64,000 nt of DNA from an uncultured Chlamydia sp. (GTDB lineage Bacteria; Chlamydiota; Chlamydiia; Chlamydiales; Simkaniaceae): positions 598,857-662,856 of the forward strand of contig CAMGYI010000001.1 of NCBI GenBank assembly GCA_946127115.1, read 5' to 3'. The notes below the pieces were generated by a model. It was not told the DNA's origin and did no database searches. It worked only from the letters and a program-made list of their open reading frames with translations. A program made the position numbers and the translations under genes. The number at the start of each line of letters is the position of its first letter. Position 1 is the first letter of the stretch. Shown here piece after piece: positions 30,380 to 39,470 of the stretch.

Positions 30380-31017
30380 TTTTTCTCCATGGTTTTTTAG
30401 GAGTGAAGGAAGACTGGGACGCAATCACCGAGCATTTGGATATGCCTTACCACTGCCTTACGCTACCGGGACACAGAGCTCTCTCTCTAGATCTTAATGA
30501 TTTTGAAGATGAGATCGGGAGTAATGTCACTCTAGTAGGGTATTCTATGGGGGGGCGTCTTGCGATGCACTACGCAAAAAAGTATCCCCATCGGGTAAAG
30601 AAACTCATCCTTTTATCAGCAAATCCTGGAGAAGAAGGAGAAAAGCGCCTTCTGCAAGATGAAAAATGGGCTCGCCTTCTAGAAGATGAAGGAATGGATC
30701 GATTTTTAGATCAGTGGTATAAACAATCTCTATTTGCAGGCCTTCATGTCAATCGAAAAAGAAGACGTCATGATCCATTGATGCTTGCGAAAGTGATCAG
30801 AAAGTTTAGCCCAGCTCGCCTTCCCAATTTATGGCCAGAACTAGAGAGTTTTTCCTGTCCTTTGATGTTTTTATTTGGAGAAAATGATATAAAATATCGC
30901 TCGATTGGTGAGAGATTACAGAAGAAATTTCCCGTGACTTGGATCCCCAAAAGTGGGCATGCCATCCATTTAGAAAACCCCAAAAGATGTGCTAGACACA
31001 TTATAGAGGCATTATGA
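30373..31017 (+). CDS. menH: SHCHC synthase (alpha/beta hydrolase)
   Basis: Eliminates pyruvate from SEPHCHC. 214 residues with the alpha/beta-hydrolase triad: Ser 58 in GYSMGGR, Asp 172 in FGENDIKY and His 196 in SGHAIHLE. The oxyanion region is [10 protein letters not shown]. Length is short (usually about 250) but all catalytic parts are present. Overlaps menD and menB, consistent with its place in the pathway. Confidence 0.9.
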   Translation: MLIFLHGFLGVKEDWDAITEHLDMPYHCLTLPGHRALSLDLNDFEDEIGSNVTLVGYSMGGRLAMHYAKKYPHRVKKLILLSANPGEEGEKRLLQDEKWARLLEDEGMDRFLDQWYKQSLFAGLHVNRKRRRHDPLMLAKVIRKFSPARLPNLWPELESFSCPLMFLFGENDIKYRSIGERLQKKFPVTWIPKSGHAIHLENPKRCARHIIEAL

Positions 31018-31850
31018 ACAGTGTGGTTGAAAATAAATTAAACTGGCAAGTCGCTGGAGAATATACCGACATTTTATTTCACAAAATGGGTGGGATTGCA
31101 AAAATTACGATCAATCGACCTCGGATTCACAACGCATTTCGTCCACTTACTGTTCAAGAAATGGGAGGCGCCCTAGAAAATGCTCGAAATGATCAGGAGA
31201 TTGGGGTGATTATTTTGACGGGCGCAGGCGAAAAGGCTTTCTGTTCGGGTGGGGATCAATCAATACGAGGAGAAGCAGGATACAACGATGAAAAAGGGGT
31301 TTACCGCCTAAATGTTCTCGATTTTCAGAGACAAATCCGAACCTGTCCTAAACCAGTTGTAGCCATGGTTGCAGGCTACGCCATTGGAGGAGGTCATGTC
31401 CTCCACGTGGTGTGCGATCTCACAATTGCTGCTGACAATGCGATCTTTGGTCAGACAGGACCGAAAGTAGGATCATTTGACGGAGGCCTTGGAGCAAGTT
31501 ACTTAGCTCGGATCGTTGGACAGAAGAAGGCGCGGGAAATTTGGTATCTCTGCAAGCAGTATAATGCCAAAGAGGCCTTGGAAATGGGGCTGGTAAATAC
31601 TGTCGTCCCTCTAAAAGATCTCGAGAAAAAAACGATAGAATGGTGCGAGAAAATGCTAGAACACTCGCCTCTTGCTCTGCGCTGTTTGAAGTCTGGTCTA
31701 AATGCCGATTGCGATGGAGAAATGGGACTGCAGGAGCTCGCTGGAAACGCGACTCTCCTCTACTATATGTCTGAAGAAGCTCAAGAGGGGCACAACGCCT
31801 TCTTAGAAAAAAGAAAGCCAGACTTTTCAAGGTTTCCTAAGCGTCCATGA
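31014..31850 (+). CDS. menB: 1,4-Dihydroxy-2-naphthoyl-CoA synthase
   Basis: Crotonase-fold enzyme that closes the second ring of o-succinylbenzoyl-CoA. 278 residues. Visible are SGGDQ (78-82), the oxyanion-hole [12 protein letters not shown] (120-131) and [14 protein letters not shown] (145-158), in which Gln 147, Ser 154 and Asp 156 match the bicarbonate-dependent MenB active site. The C-terminal [16 protein letters not shown] segment is typical. Overlaps both neighbours by four bases. Confidence 0.96.
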   Translation: MNSVVENKLNWQVAGEYTDILFHKMGGIAKITINRPRIHNAFRPLTVQEMGGALENARNDQEIGVIILTGAGEKAFCSGGDQSIRGEAGYNDEKGVYRLNVLDFQRQIRTCPKPVVAMVAGYAIGGGHVLHVVCDLTIAADNAIFGQTGPKVGSFDGGLGASYLARIVGQKKAREIWYLCKQYNAKEALEMGLVNTVVPLKDLEKKTIEWCEKMLEHSPLALRCLKSGLNADCDGEMGLQELAGNATLLYYMSEEAQEGHNAFLEKRKPDFSRFPKRP

Positions 31851-32695
31851 AGATGTGGATAGAGGGGGCTCGCCCTAAAACGCTTATTGCTTCTTTGTCA
31901 CCCGTTTTGATTGGAAGTGTGATTGCTTTTAAATTAGGTAGGCTCCACTGGGGGATCTTTCTTTCCTGCGTTATTTTTTCTCTTGCAGTGCAGGTTGGAA
32001 CCAATTTTACCAATGATTACATTGATTTTTTAAAAGGCGCAGACACCAAAGAACGGAAGGGACCGCGTCGACTGGTGCAAGCCGGACTCGTATCTCCTGA
32101 AAAAATGCGCAGTGTAACCTTTGGGGTGTTTAGTATGGCAGCGCTTGTTGGCCTCTACCTGATGTGGATAGGTGGCTGGCAGATCGGGGTCTTAGCCCTA
32201 ATGGCTATTCTCTTAGGATACCTCTATACTGGAGGCCCTTATCCACTAGGTTATCTAGGTCTCGGTGATTTGTTTGTTCTAGTCTTTTTTGGCCCAGTAG
32301 CCGTTGCTGGAGTGGTCTATTTGCAAACAGGAGTTCTGAGTCCTGTGGCTATTTTGGCGGGCTTTCCTCCAGGTCTTTTGTCAACAGCGATTTTAGCAAT
32401 GAACAATCTGCGAGATCGCGAGCAAGACCAAAAAGTGGGAAAGAAAACCCTTCCAGTCCGCTTTGGACTAAGTTTTGGAAAGTGGGAGCTTGCTCTCTGT
32501 TTGATTGGTGCAGCTCTGATTCCTCTCTTTCAACAGAGTTACCTCCCTTCAATTGCAACTCTTGCTCTAGGAACACCTTTAATTAGAAGCGTCTTTAAAG
32601 AAGAAAAGGCTGAGACGATGGCCCCTCTATTCCCAAAAGTGGTCCGACTCCAAACAATGTATACACTCTTTTTTTGCGTAGGGTGGGTGCTTTGA
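31847..32695 (+). CDS. menA: 1,4-Dihydroxy-2-naphthoate prenyltransferase
   Basis: Membrane UbiA-family enzyme attaching the polyprenyl tail to DHNA. 282 residues with about eight or nine helices. The first Asp-rich motif reads [11 protein letters not shown]; the second is [16 protein letters not shown]. Overlaps menB by four bases; its stop overlaps the proposed TTG start of menC. Confidence 0.94.
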   Translation: MKMWIEGARPKTLIASLSPVLIGSVIAFKLGRLHWGIFLSCVIFSLAVQVGTNFTNDYIDFLKGADTKERKGPRRLVQAGLVSPEKMRSVTFGVFSMAALVGLYLMWIGGWQIGVLALMAILLGYLYTGGPYPLGYLGLGDLFVLVFFGPVAVAGVVYLQTGVLSPVAILAGFPPGLLSTAILAMNNLRDREQDQKVGKKTLPVRFGLSFGKWELALCLIGAALIPLFQQSYLPSIATLALGTPLIRSVFKEEKAETMAPLFPKVVRLQTMYTLFFCVGWVL

Positions 32696-33510
32696 AACGG
32701 ACCCTTTACCATTATTCCCGCCCATTTCAAGGAAATCTACGCGCCGGAATTTTGATCCGTCTTGAATCGGAAAAAGGACAGATTGGATGGGGAGAAGTTG
32801 CACCTTTGCCAGGATTTAGTAAGGAAACTCTTGAAGAAGCATTAGAGGATTTAGTTGAAGGAAATGACTCCGATTATCCCTCCGTTCAGTGGGGACATGC
32901 AGCGGCAATGCTCGATCTAATGAACCCAATAGAAGTTGAGTCGATCCCTGTCCGCAAGCTCAGACAAGACAAAATAAAAATAGGCCATCTTTCTTTAGTA
33001 GAGGCGATTCAAAAAATCGAAACATTAAAGCCTGTTGGAGTTGATATGAATCAGAAGTGGCCTTTAGAGGATGCCCTTATCCTAGCAGATCACTTTCCCC
33101 ACCTTGATTATTTTGAAGAGCCTCTTAAAAAAGGCGAGGACCACACACAGTTTCCTCATCCAGTTGCCTTGGATGAATCACTGAGGCAAAACGATATCTC
33201 TACTTATCCAAACGTGAAGCTACATGTTATCAAACCCACTTTGCATGGTTATCCTCTTCCAAAAATGGTAAAAGGGGTCGATTTTATTCTAAGCAGCAGT
33301 TATGAGAGTGAAATAGGGATTTACCAAATCGCAAAGCTCGCTTTCCGGTTGAAGATTCCGCTAAAACCGATGGGGCTTGGAACATGCCATCTTTTCGAAA
33401 AACCTCTCTTTGAAGAGAAGCCTCAAATACAAAATGGTCGGCTCTATTTTCCGAGAACATGGAGCTTAAAAATGGATAAGGTTCAGGTCATCCTAGATGA
33501 ATGTGTTTGA
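32692..33510 (+). CDS. menC: o-Succinylbenzoate synthase
   Basis: Enolase-superfamily dehydratase making o-succinylbenzoate from SHCHC. 272 residues if started at TTG 32692, whose position over the menA stop mirrors the other joints of this operon; the frame is open to 32674. Metal ligands are visible in order: GVDMNQKW, DYFEEPL and ALDESL, with the lysine of VIKPTLHG opposite the KIKIGH lysine pair. Short (family about 320), with a reduced N-terminal capping domain. Overlaps menE by 14 bases. Confidence 0.9.
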   Translation: MKRTLYHYSRPFQGNLRAGILIRLESEKGQIGWGEVAPLPGFSKETLEEALEDLVEGNDSDYPSVQWGHAAAMLDLMNPIEVESIPVRKLRQDKIKIGHLSLVEAIQKIETLKPVGVDMNQKWPLEDALILADHFPHLDYFEEPLKKGEDHTQFPHPVALDESLRQNDISTYPNVKLHVIKPTLHGYPLPKMVKGVDFILSSSYESEIGIYQIAKLAFRLKIPLKPMGLGTCHLFEKPLFEEKPQIQNGRLYFPRTWSLKMDKVQVILDECV

Positions 33511-34819
33511 ATGTCCTTTCTCGCTTCATGCCAGAAAGTCTCCTAAAGAATGGGCTCTCGTTTCTTCTGAGAAAAAATGGAATTATCTCAACTGTGAGAT
33601 TTTCATCGAAGGGTGCGTTTCGATACTAAAGAAGGAAGGAGTCAAATCCGGCGATCCTGTCGCACTAATTCCAACCAAATCCTTCCCAACTCCCCTCCTT
33701 TTTTTTGCTCTATTTAGAATTGGAGCCATTGCTTGTCCAATCAATACCTATTATCCTTTAGAAACCCTCTCTAAACAGCTCGATGAACTTCGTGCCCTTT
33801 TTATACTCTACCCCAATGATGAGGAGCTCCCCAAACTTAAACAAATTAAGATTCCCTTTTCTAAGCTAACAATAAAAGGAAAAAAAGGGGGGCAATCTTT
33901 CCTAGATAAAAATGCCCTCTCAACGTATCTCTTTACTTCTGGAACAACCTCGAAACCCAAAATTGCCTGCCATTCTCTTGGAAACCACTATTATAGTGCC
34001 CTTGGATCCAACGCTTATCTCCCGATAAGAAAAGGAGATCGATATCAACTTTCTCTTCCCCTCTACCATATTGCTGGAATCGCCCTCCTATTTCGAACAT
34101 TCATGGCTGGAGGAAGTGTCGCCCTATCCGGAGAGGTTAACAGCATTACGCACACTTCGATGATACCAACGCAGCTCTATCGTCTGCTGAAAAAGAACTC
34201 CCTTCCCAATTATCATCACGTACTCCTTGGAGGAGCGGCTATTCCTCCATCGCTCTATTACAAAGCGGTGGCTAAAGGACTTATGGTTCACCCCACTTAT
34301 GGAATGACCGAAATGAGCTCTCAAATAGCTACTCACTTTGGAGAAGGTCCTTTTTCTTTAGGGCATCCCCTGCCCTACCGAGAGATGAAAATCTCGAACC
34401 TGGGCGAAATTTGGGTAAAAGGAAAAACACTTTTTCAAGGATATCTTCAAGGAGATGGTTCTCTCTCTCTTCCCCTGAATGAGGAAGGGTACTTTTCAAC
34501 CTCGGATTTAGGTACCTATTCCCCAAACTCCGGACTTCAAGTATCAGGAAGAAAAGATCGTCTCTTTATTAGCGGAGGAGAAAATATCCAGCCTGAGGAA
34601 ATTGAGAAAATTCTTAAGAATATCGAGGGAATTACCTATGCACGAGTTGTCCCAACCCCCGATGAAGAATTTGGGCTTCTCCCTACCGCATGTATTGAAA
34701 GCGAAAGATCAATAAAAGAAGAAGATCTTATAAGTTACCTTAGCTCATTCCTTCCAAAATTTAAACTCCCCGTAGCCTTTCTTGATGCTTCTGGTAAGAA
34801 TCGGACGCATAAGCAATAG
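33497..34819 (+). CDS. menE: o-Succinylbenzoyl-CoA ligase
   Basis: AMP-forming ligase that activates OSB with CoA. 440 residues. The P-loop-like FTSGTTSKPK, the TYGMTEMSS motif and the hinge region GRKDRLFISGGENIQPEE are visible, as is the final lysine-containing tail (SGKNRTHKQ). Last gene of the eight-gene unit. Its stop codon lies inside a 16-bp perfect palindrome (34813-34828). Confidence 0.94.
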   Translation: MNVFECPFSLHARKSPKEWALVSSEKKWNYLNCEIFIEGCVSILKKEGVKSGDPVALIPTKSFPTPLLFFALFRIGAIACPINTYYPLETLSKQLDELRALFILYPNDEELPKLKQIKIPFSKLTIKGKKGGQSFLDKNALSTYLFTSGTTSKPKIACHSLGNHYYSALGSNAYLPIRKGDRYQLSLPLYHIAGIALLFRTFMAGGSVALSGEVNSITHTSMIPTQLYRLLKKNSLPNYHHVLLGGAAIPPSLYYKAVAKGLMVHPTYGMTEMSSQIATHFGEGPFSLGHPLPYREMKISNLGEIWVKGKTLFQGYLQGDGSLSLPLNEEGYFSTSDLGTYSPNSGLQVSGRKDRLFISGGENIQPEEIEKILKNIEGITYARVVPTPDEEFGLLPTACIESERSIKEEDLISYLSSFLPKFKLPVAFLDASGKNRTHKQ

Positions 34820-34836
34820 CGCTATTGCAAGTAGTT

Positions 34837-34898
34837 ATACCATTTTCACAAAACAAAATCATAAAATAGTCCATGATTTTGTTTTATGAAAATGGTAT
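34837..34898. terminator. Long hairpin between menE and the convergent thioesterase gene
   Basis: A 26-bp inverted repeat with a single mismatch (left arm 34837-34862, right arm 34873-34898, 10-base loop) lies between the convergent genes and covers the last 15 bases of the minus-strand gene. It probably ends transcription from both sides, though the stem is AT-rich and the T-run short. A second 16-bp palindrome (GCAATAGCGCTATTGC) sits at 34813-34828. Confidence 0.65.
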
Positions 34899-35282
34899 TA
34901 TTAGTGTTTTTAACTCTTTTGGGATGGGGATTGTTTCTCTCTTATTTGGACAATAGACAGCATGAACAATAGAGGTTGTTCCCACCTTATGGTCTTGTTT
35001 GAATATGTCTGCTGAATGGGTAATAGAGGTTGTCCCTACCCTTGGAAAAGAAAGGTGAACTTCTATTTGATCTCCAAGAGTGAGCGGAGCGAAAAAATCT
35101 CCTTCGGTATGGACGATTGGAAGTAAAAATTGATTTTTACGAACCATCTCTCCAAATGAAAACCCTTGGATTAATAAAAATTCTTCAAACGCTTCAAGCG
35201 CTATCTGAAACTGATTTGCAAAATAAAGGACTCCAGTTGCATCGGTATCTTGAACCCGTATGGTACGACGATAAATAAACAT
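34884..35282 (-). CDS. Hotdog thioesterase, probable DHNA-CoA hydrolase
   Basis: 132 residues of the 4-hydroxybenzoyl-CoA thioesterase type. The signature DxxGVLYFANQ gives catalytic Asp 14 (DATGVLYF). It fits the one step not encoded in the adjacent operon, hydrolysis of DHNA-CoA to DHNA between MenB and MenA. The role is inferred from placement; a YbgC-like acyl-CoA thioesterase is the alternative. Transcribed towards menE, so separately controlled. The divergent neighbour is the TPR gene. Confidence 0.82.
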   Translation of the reverse strand: MFIYRRTIRVQDTDATGVLYFANQFQIALEAFEEFLLIQGFSFGEMVRKNQFLLPIVHTEGDFFAPLTLGDQIEVHLSFPRVGTTSITHSADIFKQDHKVGTTSIVHAVYCPNKRETIPIPKELKTLIIPFS

Positions 35283-35453
35283 GATTAAATTTTACGTTAA
35301 GAATAACTTTTTTTAAACCCTTTATGTTGAGGTGATCAATTAAAATTCGAATCATGCGAATGGAGTTGAAATCTATCTTTTAACGAATCGTCCCATTGTC
35401 GAAAATAGTCTCCTCTCCTATAATCACCCTTTCATCCCTTAAATTAGGCATAT

Positions 35454-37499
35454 ATGGCAAAGATCGAGCATATTAAAGAAACCTCTAGTTTTGAACTTCC
35501 TCCCCAAAAAACTGAAAACCTCGGAACCCCTATTGAAGATCTTAAAAATAAGGACTATTCTGCGCTCACTACGATTCTGCTTCAAAAGGGGGAATTCCAT
35601 CTCCTTCATGGAGATAAAGGAGGCTTTGCCTATTTTGATATGGCTGCAAAGCTAGACCCCTCAAATAGTGAACTATTTTTAAAACAAGGACTGTCTCTTT
35701 TTGAATTTGGAAGTCATGACGGGAACGATGAGGGTCTCACTCTTGCTAGTAAACGCTTTAAAAGAGCTACAACCCTTAATCCCAATTGTTTTGAAGCGTG
35801 GCATCTATGGGGGAACACTCTCTTTTTTCTTGGAAACCGTAAAAACGAACCCAGCTACTTTGCTAATGCCCTAAAGAAATATGAGAAAGCAATCTGTCTC
35901 TCCGACGGGCAGCCCTCAGATGTTCTTGCTGATCTCTTTTGGGATTTTGGGGATATTTGGGGAAAGCTTGCACAAAAATCGGAAGAGATCACTGACCTTC
36001 ATTACGCGATCAAAGCTTATGAAAGAGCAACAATTTACCAAGAAGACCTTCCTTCTGAATTCTGGATTAACTTTGGAAATGTCACCATGCTTATGGGAGG
36101 GAAAACGAATGATTCCCGTTTCTATGTCAAATCAATCAACGCTTATAAAAACGCTGTGTCGATTAGTATTTCCTTGCCAAACGGATGGTTCATGCTTGGA
36201 AAAGCACTTAAAGCTCTCTACAGTGCCTCTCATGATGAGGACCATTTCTCCCAGTCAAACGAGTGTTTCTCTACTGCAGTTCAACTCTCAGGAAAAAACG
36301 GTGCGATTTGGCTTGAATGGGCACATCTACTGCTTGAATCAGGGACCGCTTTTAATGACGAAAAAAAACTCCGCGCAGCTATTGATAAGTGCACCCAAGC
36401 CCACCGATGTGCAAAGAAAAACCCTTATATAGTGACCACTTGGACCTGTGCTTTGGCTCAGCTTGGAAACATGACCGAACGGCTAGAATATATCCATGAA
36501 GCACTTAATAAAATTGAACCCCTTATAGACAAGCTCAATGACCCAGAAGTTTTCTATGCCCGTGGAATGTGCTATTCCTCCCTTGGAAGATACTACAAGG
36601 ATATCGACTATCACTACCAAGCTATAGAAACCTTTCAAGAAGGGCTAAGCATTGATCGTTCTCATGATCACTTGTGGGCAGCGATTGCCCAAAGTAGCTT
36701 TGATTCTTCTCTTTTAGACAATGATGAAAAGAGTTATGAGCGCTCCTTGCACTTTTTTGAAAGAGCCATGGGGTTAAAGAAAACCAGTACGATTCATAGT
36801 CATTATGCGATGTGTCTCCTCAAATATGGAGCTTTGATCCTTGACCAAGCCACAATAGAACTTGCTGTTTCCCACTTTGAAAAAGCCATTACCTTGCAGA
36901 AAAATGCCACCTACCTCCATCCCGACTGGATGTGCTACTACGCATCTGCCCTTGATCAACTTGCAGGGTTTATCGAAAGCGATAGCCACTACGTTAAAGC
37001 TCTTGATATTCTCAACCATATCCTGATACTTCGTCCAGAGTTTCCTCGTATTCATTACCGCCTAGCCCTCACTTATAGTCATTATGCCGAGCTTGTTAAC
37101 GAACCAGATGTCTTTATGCGAGCAATCCACCATTATCGAATTGCAAATCAAAAAGAAAAAGAAAACGATCAAGTGATTCTCGATTGGGCATTAACCCTCA
37201 TTAATCTTGGTGACCTCCTCGAAAATGACGTTGAATCAGATCAATACTTTCGCGAGGCTGAATATAAAATGATTCAAGCCGCTAAGCTTGGAAACGTCCA
37301 TGCCTACTACGCTCTTGCTTGCCTCTACTCTCTGATCGGCGACCTCAAAAACTCTTTCCGCTTTTTGCAAAAAGCAAAAACTTTCGATGCCCTCCCCTTT
37401 CTTGAGGATCTCATCAAGGATGACTGGCTCGAAAATCTTAGGGAAACCGAGGCTTTTACTCAGTTCATCAACGATCTGCAACCACATTCTCAAGAATAA
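35454..37499 (+). CDS. Tetratricopeptide-repeat protein
   Basis: 681 residues, almost entirely TPR-like helical pairs (about residues 40-640), with repeated patterns such as AYERATIYQEDLPSEFW and HYQAIETFQEGLSID. No signal peptide, no membrane helix and no catalytic domain. It probably serves as a protein-protein scaffold or chaperone in the cytosol. Similar long TPR proteins occur in Chlamydia, but I cannot name the orthologue with certainty. Start at ATG 35454, weak ribosome site (AGG). Confidence 0.8.
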   Translation: MAKIEHIKETSSFELPPQKTENLGTPIEDLKNKDYSALTTILLQKGEFHLLHGDKGGFAYFDMAAKLDPSNSELFLKQGLSLFEFGSHDGNDEGLTLASKRFKRATTLNPNCFEAWHLWGNTLFFLGNRKNEPSYFANALKKYEKAICLSDGQPSDVLADLFWDFGDIWGKLAQKSEEITDLHYAIKAYERATIYQEDLPSEFWINFGNVTMLMGGKTNDSRFYVKSINAYKNAVSISISLPNGWFMLGKALKALYSASHDEDHFSQSNECFSTAVQLSGKNGAIWLEWAHLLLESGTAFNDEKKLRAAIDKCTQAHRCAKKNPYIVTTWTCALAQLGNMTERLEYIHEALNKIEPLIDKLNDPEVFYARGMCYSSLGRYYKDIDYHYQAIETFQEGLSIDRSHDHLWAAIAQSSFDSSLLDNDEKSYERSLHFFERAMGLKKTSTIHSHYAMCLLKYGALILDQATIELAVSHFEKAITLQKNATYLHPDWMCYYASALDQLAGFIESDSHYVKALDILNHILILRPEFPRIHYRLALTYSHYAELVNEPDVFMRAIHHYRIANQKEKENDQVILDWALTLINLGDLLENDVESDQYFREAEYKMIQAAKLGNVHAYYALACLYSLIGDLKNSFRFLQKAKTFDALPFLEDLIKDDWLENLRETEAFTQFINDLQPHSQE

Positions 37500-37567
37500 G
37501 GAAATCATAGCAAGTTAGCGGGTGCACATACTAAATTATCGGGGCTTACCACTTTCACACCCAATCC

Positions 37568-37645
37568 TTACTTGCTTTTATGAAATGAAGCATTATCCAT
37601 CATAACCAGAATGCTTTTATAGGGAAGTTTTCCTTCTTTTTTTGC
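37568..37645 (-). pseudogene. Central fragment of an IS630-type transposase
   Basis: The minus-strand frame reads KEGKLPYKSILVMDNASFHKSK then TAA. VMDNASFHKS is the second catalytic Asp block of IS630-family DDE transposases. The rest is missing locally. In N-to-C order it would precede the C-terminal fragment found at 24.76-24.92 kb on the same strand. Confidence 0.7.
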
Positions 37646-37811
37646 AGACCTTGGGGTGATTGATACAACTATTAGGTTATGGTGTTTTTTTTCAGATCCC
37701 GAAATATTCACTTCGTTTCAAAAGTTAGAATTATCAACCTTTAGGCAAACACTCTCATTGAATATAATCTGTGCCTCTGGGCAGCTTCCTAAACGAATAA
37801 CTGAACAACAA

Positions 37812-37885
37812 GAGCCGTATGGAATCGAGAGATCCACGTATGGGACGGGGTGGGGGCCTAGAGCTGATCCTCTAGCATACCCGAC
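37812..37885 (+). mobile_element. Group II intron 3' end: domains V and VI
   Basis: From 37812 the sequence begins GAGCCGTATG, has a GAGA tetraloop (37827-37830) and returns with ACGTATGGGAC: the domain V layout with catalytic AGC triad, GNRA loop and AC bulge. The two bases that should pair with AG at the stem base have changed, so it is probably dead. A second hairpin with stem CTAGAG/CTCTAG follows and ends CATACCCGAC, like domain VI and the intron end at 37885. No reverse transcriptase is attached here. Confidence 0.65.
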
Positions 37886-37931
37886 ATGGGGCTTAAAGAA
37901 GAAGGGTTTAGGGCGTATTTCGATAATATTT

Positions 37932-37961
37932 TTGACAAATAATTGTTTTAATTTGTATGCT
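37932..37961 (+). promoter_or_regulatory. Promoter of the leucine-rich-repeat gene
   Basis: TTGACA (37932-37937) and TATGCT (37956-37961) with 18 bases between. Predicted start near 37968, leader about 29 bases, including a strong AAAGGAG ribosome site before GTG 37997. Confidence 0.6.
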
Positions 37962-37996
37962 TGCTCAAGTTTTTATTTTAAGAAAGGAGCTGTTAC

Positions 37997-39196
37997 GTGT
38001 CTTTACAGGCTATTTATACTGGACAATTAGGTTACACACTCTCTAATAGCACACAGCCGTTCATATCTCAGTGGACGCTTTCTAGTGGTTGTGGTGGGGT
38101 ACATGTGAACTCTGATCGGATAATCACCATTCCAAAATCCCCGGCTTATGTTGTTGGTGAGCAGATCCTCGCTTCGTTAGTCAAGATTTGCTCTAAATTT
38201 TTTGAGGAGTTTTCTCATCTTACTTTCAGCACTGCTTCAGTACCTGGAAGAATTTACAGCTATCTTCCCACAATCACACTCCTTCCTGGAGTAGCTGCAG
38301 AAGAGGTACAGGCAACTTCTTGCTACCAAAAAATTCTGAGCAAACATCCTAACTTAACCCCTTCTGTTAAACAAGTGGTAGAAACAATTTGTGAAAATAC
38401 ACTCACAAGTTTTGAAATTGACAGTATGACCATCAATGATGATGCAGCAAAAGCAATCGGAGAGGCTTTGAGCCAAAACACTCGATTAAATTCCCTAAAA
38501 ATTAGATGGAGTTCTAAGACATTTGGCAGTATTTCTGAAATCAGTTCTTTCTTGTCCGGGTTGCGAAGAAATACTTCGTTAAAAACACTTGAATTTTCGG
38601 GAGGAGAAATGAATTCTGCGTCGATTGATACCTTATTCAGCAATTTACCCTGTTTAAACTTAAATAGTATTCGTATGAGTCTTTCTATGTTCTCTAAGAT
38701 AACAGTACCCGATGTTCAAGTGCTTGTAAACAAGCTAAAAAAAGGACCCTTCCCCTTGAAAGCTATCATTTTTGACTATGACCACCTTGAAAGTTCACAT
38801 CTTAAAGTATTGGCTGAGGCTTTGAAAACAAACACGTGTCTTACAAATGTCTCATTTCCTGATAATGAATCTGATAGCGACCTTGCTCAAGGGGTTGAAG
38901 CAATTTTTAAAGCTGCAGAAGAAGGTAAAACGCTTGCGTCTTTTGGCATTACAGTCAGTCAAAGTCTTGGATCTATAAATAGCACTCTTATTATAAACAG
39001 TATACGAACAAATAAATGCTTCATTCAGTTTAATTTCGAGGACACTAACATCCCCCAAGAGCTTCTTAATAAAATGGCTGCAATTATGAGAGGACGAAAG
39101 CCATGTACTCCTGATCCTAAGTGCGAAGCAACGGTATTAGATACTTGCTTTCTTCCCGCCACTCCATTTTATCCAAGATCTTCAAATAATCTGTAA
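37997..39196 (+). CDS. Leucine-rich-repeat (ribonuclease-inhibitor type) protein
   Basis: 399 residues from GTG 37997 (AAAGGAG 7-8 bases upstream). The middle and C-terminal parts hold degenerate ribonuclease-inhibitor LRRs: AKAIGEALSQNTRLNSLKI, LRRNTSLKTLEFSGGEM and LKVLAEALKTNTCLTNVSF. The N-terminal 120 residues have no known domain and no Sec signal. LRRs of this eukaryote-like kind are common in effectors of intracellular bacteria, so a type III substrate is plausible but inferred. Sits directly downstream of mobile-element relics. Confidence 0.75.
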   Translation: MSLQAIYTGQLGYTLSNSTQPFISQWTLSSGCGGVHVNSDRIITIPKSPAYVVGEQILASLVKICSKFFEEFSHLTFSTASVPGRIYSYLPTITLLPGVAAEEVQATSCYQKILSKHPNLTPSVKQVVETICENTLTSFEIDSMTINDDAAKAIGEALSQNTRLNSLKIRWSSKTFGSISEISSFLSGLRRNTSLKTLEFSGGEMNSASIDTLFSNLPCLNLNSIRMSLSMFSKITVPDVQVLVNKLKKGPFPLKAIIFDYDHLESSHLKVLAEALKTNTCLTNVSFPDNESDSDLAQGVEAIFKAAEEGKTLASFGITVSQSLGSINSTLIINSIRTNKCFIQFNFEDTNIPQELLNKMAAIMRGRKPCTPDPKCEATVLDTCFLPATPFYPRSSNNL

Positions 39197-39470
39197 TATC
39201 CAAGACTTGACCTGACGAACGCTTTTTATCTGACACCTTCAAATTCAGAAGTTTTCACTTCTTTAGGCATTGTTTCCGCAGTCTTAATTTCTATTTTGTC
39301 CTGACAGAAAAATTTGTTTTCTCCAATCATTTTCTATTGAGCCAAATGTTTGGCCTCAACAAAAGTTTGGGAGGTGTTTTCCCGTAACAATACTTTCCAC
39401 TGTGAATACACTCACCATTATGCTCCTCCAGCTATTTCAGGGCTTTCGCATGATAATCTAATCACTGAAA
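39197..39470. other. Gene-poor stretch after the LRR gene
   Basis: No supported gene. A 36-codon minus-strand frame (contains KIEIKTAETMPKEVKTSEF) and a 68-codon plus-strand frame look like scraps of former genes, but I cannot assign them. Confidence 0.4.

Larger units (their letters stand above)
37500..37931. other. Relic-filled gap between TPR and LRR genes
   Basis: Apart from the IS630 fragment and the intron 3' end listed separately, I see no intact gene. A 124-codon plus-strand frame across the intron end has no coding character. Confidence 0.5.

Noticed and set aside
31420..31830. 136-codon minus-strand ORF over menB
   Set aside because: Antisense to a complete, motif-supported menB; no independent evidence.
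37656..38030. 124-codon plus-strand ORF between the TPR and LRR genes
   Set aside because: It spans intron domain V/VI and the LRR promoter, and its composition is not coding-like.
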